Positions 4,968-9,775 of a stretch of DNA of 9,775 bases are shown one piece after another. The stretch covers positions 1-9,775 of the forward strand of contig CAZFWC010000023.1 of NCBI GenBank assembly GCA_964522515.1, in the 5' to 3' direction. Source of the DNA: CAYNCE01 sp964522515. GTDB lineage: Bacteria; Patescibacteriota; Patescibacteriia; UBA2196. Under the pieces are notes generated by a model. That model saw nothing but the letters and a program-made list of their open reading frames with translations, did no database searches and was not told where the DNA came from. The position numbers were made by a program, and so were the translations under genes. Within the stretch, counting starts at the first letter, position 1. Each line of letters opens with the position of its first letter.

Positions 4968-6317
4968 ATGCGAAAAACCTTAATTTATTTTCTTATTATT
5001 TTTACTTTTTTAGTTAGCCCTTTAACCACGCTTGCAGCTTCGTTTAATCCAAATTACATTTTATCTGATCACGATTTAACTGATTATTCTTCAATGAACA
5101 GTCAGGAAATTAAAAATTTTTTAATTAACAAAGGCGGAACTTTAGGCAAATCCGCAGATTTAAGTGTGCGAATGTATATTTATCAAATTATTTATAATGT
5201 TTCTCGGCTTTATGAAATTAATCCAAAATATATTTTAGCGTTGTTGCAAAAAGAACAAAGTTTAGTAACTGACACAAATCCTTCTCAGGGACAATTAGAT
5301 TGGGCAACTGGCTACGGCTGTCCTGATTCAGGCGGGTGCAATCCAAAATACAAAGGAATTGCAAATCAAATTGACTGGGGCGCTGGAGGCATTAGATATT
5401 ATTTAGATAATCCAAATGAATTTAAATATCAGACAGGACAAACTTACACAATTGACAACCAACAAATTACAATCGCAAATGACGCAACAAGGGCTCTTTA
5501 CACTTACACACCGCACCTTCACGGAAATCAAAATTTGCAGACTTTGTGGAACAATTGGTTTTCTTTGAATTATCCTGATGGAACACTTTTACAAAACGCG
5601 ACTGACGGCGGGATTTGGTTAATTCAAAATAATGAACGCAGGGGTTTTACCTCAAAATCAGTTTTTGCTTCACGATATTCTTTTGACAAAGTAATTTCAG
5701 TTAAAGAAAGTGATTTAGAAAATTACAGCATTGGTCAACCAATTAAATACGCAAATTATTCTTTACTTCAAATTCCTAATGGTGGAATTTATTTACTGCA
5801 AGATGATGAATTGCGACCAATTAATTCGCAGGAGACTTTTAAATTTTTAGGTTTTAATCCTGAAGAAATTGTTAAAGTTGAAGAACCAGAAATTAAAGGA
5901 TATATTTTAGGTGATTCAATTACAATTAAATCAGCGTACCCAACTGGAGCTTTACTGCAAGACAACAAAACTGGCGGAGTTTATTTTGTGCAAAATGGAA
6001 TTAAACATCCAATTTTAGCTCGCGAAGTATTAAAAAATTATTACACGAATAAAAAATTAACAGCAGTTAGTCCAGAAGAATTAGAACAATATTCAACAGG
6101 TCAAGCAATTCAAATTCCTAACGGCGAGTTAGTTAAAGCTCCAGATAATCCAAATGTTTATTTTATTTCTAATAATTTAAAACGACTTATTTCATCTGGA
6201 GAAGTGTTTGAAAGTTTAGGTTACAAATGGAAAAATATTATTATTGTTCCTCAAAAGGTTTTAGATTTGCATAAATTAGGAGAAGAAATAAATCGCTTAC
6301 CCTCCTTCGCTCTCTAG
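4968..6317 (+). CDS. Secreted protein with lysozyme-like domain and four C-terminal repeats
   Basis: The 449-residue protein starts with a clear signal peptide (MRKT, hydrophobic 5-20, cleavage near LAA at 22-24). Residues about 25-200 form one domain rich in helices. The segment INPKYILALLQKEQSLV (84-100) resembles the lytic-transglycosylase/lysozyme helix that carries the catalytic glutamate, which would make E96 the candidate. It is followed by a C118/C124 pair (GCPDSGGC), GAGGIRYYL (138-146) and YTPHLHGNQN (180-189). Cleavage of peptidoglycan or another surface glycan is therefore plausible but not proven. Residues about 205-445 are four degenerate repeats of about 60 residues, beginning near G205, Y264, G327 and G387, each of the form (G/Y)xLLQ-x-GG(I/V)Y(L/F)(I/V)Q followed by a basic patch. 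They may bind a cell-wall or surface ligand. The last residues (LPSFAL) and the TAG stop are supplied by a palindromic repeat at 6300-6341. Confidence 0.88.
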   Translation: MRKTLIYFLIIFTFLVSPLTTLAASFNPNYILSDHDLTDYSSMNSQEIKNFLINKGGTLGKSADLSVRMYIYQIIYNVSRLYEINPKYILALLQKEQSLVTDTNPSQGQLDWATGYGCPDSGGCNPKYKGIANQIDWGAGGIRYYLDNPNEFKYQTGQTYTIDNQQITIANDATRALYTYTPHLHGNQNLQTLWNNWFSLNYPDGTLLQNATDGGIWLIQNNERRGFTSKSVFASRYSFDKVISVKESDLENYSIGQPIKYANYSLLQIPNGGIYLLQDDELRPINSQETFKFLGFNPEEIVKVEEPEIKGYILGDSITIKSAYPTGALLQDNKTGGVYFVQNGIKHPILAREVLKNYYTNKKLTAVSPEELEQYSTGQAIQIPNGELVKAPDNPNVYFISNNLKRLISSGEVFESLGYKWKNIIIVPQKVLDLHKLGEEINRLPSFAL

Positions 6318-6341
6318 CGACCCTTTGTTGCTTCGGCGGGC
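6300..6341 (+). repeat. Palindromic repeat family 3, degenerate copy at a gene end
   Basis: This GC-rich stretch begins CCCTCCTTCGC and ends GCTTCGGCGGGC. The ends resemble the CCGCCTTCGC-type arms found nearby: 6301-6310 matches the reverse complement of 6413-6422 with one mismatch. It holds a small internal hairpin CGCT-CTCT-AGCG (6309-6320). It supplies the last residues and the stop codon (6315-6317) of the 449-residue gene, so it probably replaced or extended the original 3' end. Confidence 0.5.
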
Positions 6342-6361
6342 AAACTTCTTGTTCTTTTTTT
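6324..6361 (+). terminator. Probable intrinsic terminator of the 449-residue gene
   Basis: TTTGTTGC (6324-6331) pairs with GCGGGCAAA (6336-6344), using two G-T pairs and one bulged G, around a stable TTCG tetraloop. An interrupted T-tract at 6347-6361 follows, ending in seven T residues. It is built partly from the family 3 repeat. Confidence 0.6.
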
Positions 6362-6374
6362 ATAAAAAAAGCAT

Positions 6375-6434
6375 TAAGAGTTTATCCACCGTAGTCCAGT
6401 AGAGTTGTTAGGGGCGAAGGCGGAAAAACTCTTA
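6375..6434 (+). repeat. Inverted repeat touching a start codon, with a family 3 core
   Basis: TAAGAGTTTATCCACC (6375-6390) pairs with GGCGGAAAAACTCTTA (6419-6434) at 14 of 16 positions around a 28-base loop. The core (6386-6423) runs from CCACCGTAG to GCGAAGGCGG and resembles the family 3 arms at 6300-6341. The last base of the stem is the A of the ATG at 6434, so the folded leader would place the start codon at the foot of a long hairpin. There is no Shine-Dalgarno sequence. Confidence 0.65.
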
Positions 6435-7222
6435 TGTTAGTCACAGCTTGTATCACACCTCATCCTCCTATTTTAATTCCTGCAATTGGTCAGGATAATT
6501 TAGAGCAAATTAAAAAAACTCAACAAGCGCTACAAGAATTAGCAAACGATTTTTATTCTGTAAATCCAGACACAATTATAATAATTTCTCCGCACGGCGA
6601 TTTAATGGAAAAAGCTTTTACAATAAATGTTGCTGAGGAATCAAAAGCTAATTTTAAAAATTTTGGTGATTTAGACACTGAATTAGAATTTAAAACTGAC
6701 ATTATTTTTGCGCATCAAATTAAAAAAACGCTTGAAACAAAACTAGCAATTCAAATGATTAGTAATTCTGAATTAGACCACGGCGCAAGTGTGCCTTTGT
6801 ATTATTTATTACAAAATTTAAAATCAAAAATTATTCCTTTGGGATATTCTTCAGCTAATTTAAAAACACATTTTGAGCTTGGTAAATATTTATCAGAAAT
6901 TATTCACTTGTCAAATAAAAAAATTGCTGTGGTTGCTTCTGGTGATTTGTCTCACACTTTGACAAAAGATTCACCAGATGGTTTTAATTCTAAAGGTAAA
7001 AATTTTGATAAAAAATTAATTGATTTAATACAAAAAAAAGATATTAAAAATATCTTAAAATTTGATTCTAAATTAATTAAAGAAGTGTCTGAATGCGGTT
7101 TAAAATCAATTATAATTCTGCTTGGAATTTTAGATAAACAAAATTACACACCTAAAATTTTATCTTACGAAGGACCATTTGGAGTTGGATATTTGGTTTG
7201 TAATTTTAAACTTAACAGATAA
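6434..7222 (+). CDS. Class III extradiol dioxygenase-like protein (MEMO/AmrB, LigB family)
   Basis: The 262-residue protein belongs to the LigB superfamily that includes MEMO1 and protein B of the AmmeMemoRadiSam system. The family opening ITPHPPILIPAIG is at 7-19. Likely metal-site or active-site residues are H10, H54 (ISPHGD 51-56), H116 (DHG 115-117), and D171/H174 (SGDLSH 169-174). The ending EGPFGVGYLV (246-255) is also typical. Some relatives are iron-dependent ring-cleaving dioxygenases, while MEMO-type members mostly have no proven reaction, so the substrate here is unknown. The AMMECR1-domain and radical-SAM partners of the three-part system are absent from this window. The chosen ATG gives the family-standard N-terminus and directly follows the inverted repeat at 6375-6434. 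The last 58 bases overlap the convergent VanZ-like gene. Confidence 0.88.
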   Translation: MLVTACITPHPPILIPAIGQDNLEQIKKTQQALQELANDFYSVNPDTIIIISPHGDLMEKAFTINVAEESKANFKNFGDLDTELEFKTDIIFAHQIKKTLETKLAIQMISNSELDHGASVPLYYLLQNLKSKIIPLGYSSANLKTHFELGKYLSEIIHLSNKKIAVVASGDLSHTLTKDSPDGFNSKGKNFDKKLIDLIQKKDIKNILKFDSKLIKEVSECGLKSIIILLGILDKQNYTPKILSYEGPFGVGYLVCNFKLNR

Positions 7223-7557
7223 ATATAAAATTTAATCCCAACTAAAATTGCGAATAAATCTACAAGCCAGTCTAACAAGCTGGCTGATCTGTTTGCAACA
7301 AAAATTTGATGAATTTCATCTGATACAGCAAAAAGCACGCAAAAAATTAAACTTAAAATTATATTTTTATCCCAGGTACTCGTGATTAGTTTTACAGCTT
7401 GTAAAACTAAAATTGATAAAATAAAAAACTCAACAAAATGAGCTAAAAATGAATAATTAAAAACCTGCTCTGGATAATTTTCTCCTGGAATTGAAGATAA
7501 AATAAAAATAAAAATCATCCAAGTAAGTGGTAATAGATATTTAAAAAATATTTTCAT
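7165..7557 (-). CDS. VanZ-family membrane protein
   Basis: This 130-residue protein has about four membrane segments (roughly 6-21, 37-58, 66-82 and 96-117). The VanZ signature lies between the last two: SDEIHQIFVANR (79-90) and LLDWLVDLFAILVG (94-107), with conserved E81, H83, Q84, R90, D97 and D100. SSIP near 21-24 is also typical. VanZ of enterococci gives low-level teicoplanin resistance, but most family members in other bacteria have no known role, so resistance should not be inferred. A GTG at 7566 is possible; the ATG at 7557 is preferred and removes only three residues. It lies just past the hicBA terminator and has no obvious promoter, so read-through transcription is possible. Its 3' end overlaps the dioxygenase-like gene tail to tail, the shared part encoding the hydrophilic tail after the last membrane segment. 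Confidence 0.85.
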   Translation of the reverse strand: MKIFFKYLLPLTWMIFIFILSSIPGENYPEQVFNYSFLAHFVEFFILSILVLQAVKLITSTWDKNIILSLIFCVLFAVSDEIHQIFVANRSASLLDWLVDLFAILVGIKFYIYLLSLKLQTKYPTPNGPS

Positions 7558-7570
7558 ATTTAACACAATA

Positions 7571-7595
7571 AAAAAACCGAAAAAATCGGTTTTTT
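7571..7595. terminator. Intrinsic terminator after hicA
   Basis: AAAAAACCGA (7571-7580) pairs perfectly with TCGGTTTTTT (7586-7595) around an A5 loop. On the minus strand it ends in a T-run, lies 8 bases beyond the hicA stop and closes the clpP-hicB-hicA unit. It stands 13 bases before the VanZ-like start codon. The stem is symmetrical and could work in both directions. Confidence 0.88.
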
Positions 7596-7603
7596 TATTT
7601 TAT

Positions 7604-7834
7604 TTAAATTCTTTTTAAAATCTCTAAATATTCGTTAGGTTCAATATTTAAAACTCTTAAATTATTGCGAATAACAAAAACTGGTAAATCTTTTTCTCTA
7701 GGAATAACAATTGGTCTTTCTAACCCTTGTCGTGAATAAATGCGATGATCTCCTTTTTCTCTAGTAAATTCACAACCAACAAACAATAAAAACTTTTCAA
7801 ATTTTCTCCAATGTATTGGATTAAGATAAGCCAT
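7604..7834 (-). CDS. hicA: HicA-family mRNA interferase toxin
   Basis: HicA toxins have a dsRNA-binding-like fold and cleave mRNA, slowing growth when the HicB antitoxin is lost. The 76-residue product from ATG 7834 has the family layout: N-terminal helix with KFEKFLLFVGCEF (11-23), the catalytic-histidine strand KGDHRIYSR (27-35, H30), then PIVIP (41-45) and a C-terminal helix leading to EYLEIL (68-73). The usual signature is G-S/T-H, and here it is G-D-H. An upstream TTG at 7882 would add 16 residues that lie within hicB and are not conserved, so it is rejected. The start overlaps the end of hicB by 14 bases, which indicates translational coupling. The antitoxin gene comes first, the reverse of the classic hicA-hicB order. 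Confidence 0.88.
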   Translation of the reverse strand: MAYLNPIHWRKFEKFLLFVGCEFTREKGDHRIYSRQGLERPIVIPREKDLPVFVIRNNLRVLNIEPNEYLEILKRI

Positions 7835-8120
7835 ATTGTTTAATTGGGATACAAATTGTTTGATATTCTTGTGCAACAACAACTGGCGGCGACCATTGAG
7901 CTCTTTCTTTTTGCCAACCTAAATTTGACAAAGCTTTACCAAAAGTTTTTTCCTTAATTATCTCTTCAAAAAAAAGTTCTGAAGCTTCTGAAAATCTTTT
8001 TTTAGCTTGTTCGTAAGTGTCACCACAAGTTGACAAATCTAAAGCTGGAGAAAAAGCAATAAATTTATTACCTTCACGCAAAATAGAAACATTTAAATTA
8101 AATTTAATTTTATTATTCAT
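7821..8120 (-). CDS. hicB: HicB-family antitoxin lacking a DNA-binding domain
   Basis: HicB binds and blocks HicA. The 99-residue protein has the degenerate RNase H-like HicB fold: VSILREGNKFIAFSPALDLSTCGDTYEQA (11-39), then a helix with AKKRFSEASELFFEEI (39-54). The segment at about 58-99 (GKALSNLGWQ, PPVVVAQEYQTICIPI) probably wraps the toxin. No ribbon-helix-helix or helix-turn-helix domain follows, unlike longer HicB proteins that repress their own operon, so self-repression would need another mechanism. The gene starts 15 bases after the clpP stop and overlaps hicA by 14 bases. It can therefore be transcribed with clpP, or from the candidate promoter at 8130-8158. Confidence 0.88.
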   Translation of the reverse strand: MNNKIKFNLNVSILREGNKFIAFSPALDLSTCGDTYEQAKKRFSEASELFFEEIIKEKTFGKALSNLGWQKERAQWSPPVVVAQEYQTICIPIKQYGLS

Positions 8121-8129
8121 ATTATTTTA

Positions 8130-8158
8130 ATAATACTATTTTTTAATTATTTTATCAA
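8130..8158 (-). promoter_or_regulatory. Candidate internal promoter and palindrome for hicBA
   Basis: On the minus strand TTGATA (8158-8153, 5/6 match) and TATTAT (8135-8130, 5/6 match) are spaced by exactly 17 bases, inside the 3' end of clpP. A 16-bp palindrome, TATTATT-TT-AATAATA (8120-8135), overlaps this -10 box and reaches the first base of hicB, as an operator would. The AT content is so high that chance is a serious alternative for both. Confidence 0.4.
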
Positions 8159-8714
8159 TAATTCCATATTTTTTAGCTTCATCTGCGCTCATAAAATAAT
8201 CACGATCAGTGTCTTGTTCAATTTTAGAAATTGCTTGACCTGTGTGTTGAGCTAAAATTTTATTAATTTTATCTTTAATTTTTAAAATATGTTCAGCGCG
8301 AATTTTAACATCAATTGCCTGGCCTTCAGCACCACCCATTATTTGATGCAACATTATTTCTGAATTTGGCAAACTAAATCGTTTGCCTTTTGCTCCGGCA
8401 GTCAAAAGCACTGCTCCCATTGAAGCTGCAACACCCACACAGATTGTTGAAACATCTGAATTAACATACTGCATTGTATCATAAATTCCCATTCCTGCTG
8501 TAACTGATCCGCCCGGAGAATTAATATAAAGTTTAATATCTCTTTTTGAATCCTGCGATTCTAAAAACAACATTTGAGCAATAATTGTGTTAGCAACAAT
8601 GTCATTAATTGGCGCGCCTAAAAAAATTATTCTTTCTTTTAATAATCTAGAATAAATATCATAAGCTCGTTCGCCAAAATTTGATTTTTCAATTACAGTT
8701 GGAATTAAATTCAT
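8136..8714 (-). CDS. clpP: ATP-dependent Clp protease proteolytic subunit
   Basis: ClpP forms the 14-subunit barrel-shaped serine protease that degrades proteins unfolded and fed in by ClpX or related ATPases in the cytoplasm. At 192 residues it has normal family length, with the triad S98 (GVAASMGA, 94-101), H123 (MLHQ, 121-124) and D172 (TDRDYFM, 169-175). The N-terminus MNLIPTVIEKSNFGERAYDIYSRLLKERIIF fits the processed axial-loop region, and residues 62-72 (LYINSPGGSVT) form the glycine-rich substrate-binding strand. It has a strong promoter at 8752-8779. clpX is not in the window. The hicB-hicA pair follows after 15 bases, giving an unusual protease plus toxin-antitoxin arrangement. Confidence 0.97.
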   Translation of the reverse strand: MNLIPTVIEKSNFGERAYDIYSRLLKERIIFLGAPINDIVANTIIAQMLFLESQDSKRDIKLYINSPGGSVTAGMGIYDTMQYVNSDVSTICVGVAASMGAVLLTAGAKGKRFSLPNSEIMLHQIMGGAEGQAIDVKIRAEHILKIKDKINKILAQHTGQAISKIEQDTDRDYFMSADEAKKYGIIDKIIKK

Positions 8715-8751
8715 AAAATTAAATTAAGTGTCTTAAATTAAATCTTATTTT

Positions 8752-8779
8752 ATTATACTATTTTAAATTACTTAGTCAA
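8752..8779 (-). promoter_or_regulatory. Strong promoter for clpP-hicB-hicA
   Basis: On the minus strand TTGACT (8779-8774, 5/6 match to -35) is followed after 16 bases by a perfect TATAAT (8757-8752). It overlaps the last codons of the upstream DHH gene, so clpP can be transcribed independently of it. The leader is about 30 bases long, AT-rich and without a Shine-Dalgarno sequence. Confidence 0.72.
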
Positions 8780-9757
8780 ATAAATTCTCCACCCCTCTTT
8801 TTTATCCTCAATAATCTTGCCTGAACAAATAAACCCTGCAGCTTTTTTGTGCCCACCTCCTTTGTATTTTTTAGCAATTTTTTCAACATCAAAATCATCA
8901 CGATTAGTTCTCAAACTTCCTTTTATCATTCCATTTTCTTGCTCTTTTAAAATTAAGGTTCCTTTTACATTATCTAAAGTATTTAAATAATTATTTAAAT
9001 AAACCAAATCATCATTACTTGCATTAAATTTTTCAAAATCATCTTGAAAAATTACAGTTGTGGCTAAACCATTTTCTGAATTAATTTTTAATCTTGACAA
9101 AGCCAAACCGCACAATTTTAAACTTTTTATTGATGGATTTTTATAAATATTTTTTAAAATTAAATTCATTTGCGCGTTATTTTTAACTAATTCAGATGAA
9201 GCGCTTAATGTTTGATGACTTGTGTTAGCATTATGAAAAAAATTTGTGTCAGTGATTAAACCAGTTAACAAACAAGTTGATAAAGTTGAATCAAATTTTA
9301 CATTTAAATATTTAAAAAATTCAAATAAAATTTCTGCTGTTGATGAAGTGTTTAAATCAATTAAATTAATATCTCCAAAATTATTATTTGAAAAATGATG
9401 ATCAATATTTATTATTTTTAATTTGTTTGAATTATTTTTTAAAATATTTTCCAACCCGCTTCTTTTAAAATCTCCACAATCTAAAATAATTATTAAATCA
9501 AAATTTTTATTAAATAATTCTCGTTCACTGGTTTTTATTTTATTAAAAAAATATAAAAAATTAAAATCTTGTGGCAAATTTTTATCATTAATAAATATTT
9601 CAGTATTTTTATTTTGATTTTTTAAATAATAATAAAATCCCAACAACGAACCCAGTGCGTCTCCGTCTGGTCTGATGTGAGAAACAATTAAAATATTTTT
9701 TGAAGTATTTAAAACACTTTCAATTTGATTGTAGATTTTTAAATTTTGATTTTGCAT
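8768..9757 (-). CDS. nrnA: DHH-family phosphoesterase, NrnA-like (oligoribonuclease / pAp phosphatase)
   Basis: Members of this family use two Mn2+ ions to degrade very short RNA oligonucleotides and, in many cases, 3'-phosphoadenosine 5'-phosphate. In the 329-residue protein the DHH domain shows HIRPDGDALGS (27-37; H27, D31, D33), ILDCGD (91-96; D93), NIDHHFSN (117-124; DHH 119-121) and TGLITDTNFF (165-174; D170). The C-terminal DHHA1 substrate-binding domain has GSLRTN (280-285) and KYKGGGHKKAAGF (297-309), the GGGH motif. Length and order are normal for NrnA. The ATG at 9757 is preferred. A GTG lies at the very edge (9775) in the same frame, so a slightly longer N-terminus, or a start beyond the window, cannot be excluded. 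The related RecJ nuclease is much longer. The assignment to NrnA rather than another short DHH protein is by motif pattern. Confidence 0.88.
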   Translation of the reverse strand: MQNQNLKIYNQIESVLNTSKNILIVSHIRPDGDALGSLLGFYYYLKNQNKNTEIFINDKNLPQDFNFLYFFNKIKTSERELFNKNFDLIIILDCGDFKRSGLENILKNNSNKLKIINIDHHFSNNNFGDINLIDLNTSSTAEILFEFFKYLNVKFDSTLSTCLLTGLITDTNFFHNANTSHQTLSASSELVKNNAQMNLILKNIYKNPSIKSLKLCGLALSRLKINSENGLATTVIFQDDFEKFNASNDDLVYLNNYLNTLDNVKGTLILKEQENGMIKGSLRTNRDDFDVEKIAKKYKGGGHKKAAGFICSGKIIEDKKEGWRIYLTK

Positions 9758-9775
9758 ATTAAACAATACTACCAC

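Noticed and set aside
7835..7882. Longer HicA start (TTG at 7882)
   Set aside because: The extra residues are out-of-frame hicB sequence and precede the conserved HicA N-terminus.
9423..9617. Plus-strand open frame of 64 codons
   Set aside because: It lies wholly antisense to the DHH phosphoesterase and has no recognisable features.

Overview
The window looks like a chromosomal segment of a small-genome, very AT-rich bacterium, most likely of the Candidate Phyla Radiation (Patescibacteria, Parcubacteria-like). The evidence is the A/T-skewed codon use, compact genes that mostly lack Shine-Dalgarno sequences, extended -10 promoters of the TGnTATAAT type, and a typical mix of short housekeeping genes with secreted proteins of unknown role. 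The lineage is inferred from style and gene content; there is no rRNA here to confirm it.

Layout. Bases 1-111 hold the possible tail of a plus-strand gene and a bidirectional terminator. Facing it on the minus strand is a small operon: greA (promoter at 805-833) followed by a 43-residue zinc-ribbon protein that is easy to miss. Bases 841-972 are a paired palindromic repeat. Then comes mrdA (penicillin-binding protein 2, minus strand) with its own promoter at 2958-2986. The mrdA/fmt divergent gap (2884-3197) holds that promoter, one more repeat copy and a 142-bp AT-rich element with inverted ends. On the plus strand follow fmt (methionyl-tRNA formyltransferase, carrying an in-frame palindromic insert), a secreted or anchored protein of unknown function, a 449-residue secreted protein with a lysozyme-like domain and four repeats, and a class III extradiol dioxygenase-like (MEMO/AmrB) protein. 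Its 3' end overlaps a convergent VanZ-family membrane protein. The right part is all minus strand: a DHH phosphoesterase (NrnA-like) at the right edge, then clpP, then hicB and hicA (toxin-antitoxin) in reversed gene order, ending at a terminator at 7571-7595.

Together these are housekeeping functions (transcript cleavage, cell-wall elongation, initiator-tRNA formylation, proteolysis, nucleotide recycling) with an accessory toxin-antitoxin pair tucked behind clpP and a cell-surface block in the middle.

The most distinctive feature is a set of at least three families of small GC-richer palindromic repeats in otherwise AT-rich DNA. Family 1 (GTTGGCTCCATC ends) lies on both sides of mrdA. Family 2 (AACCACCCC...CTTAAAAAGG) sits once inside the fmt reading frame and once in a 5' leader, where it hides a ribosome-binding site. 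Family 3 (CCKCCTTCGC-type arms) sits at the end of the 449-residue gene and against the start codon of the dioxygenase-like gene.
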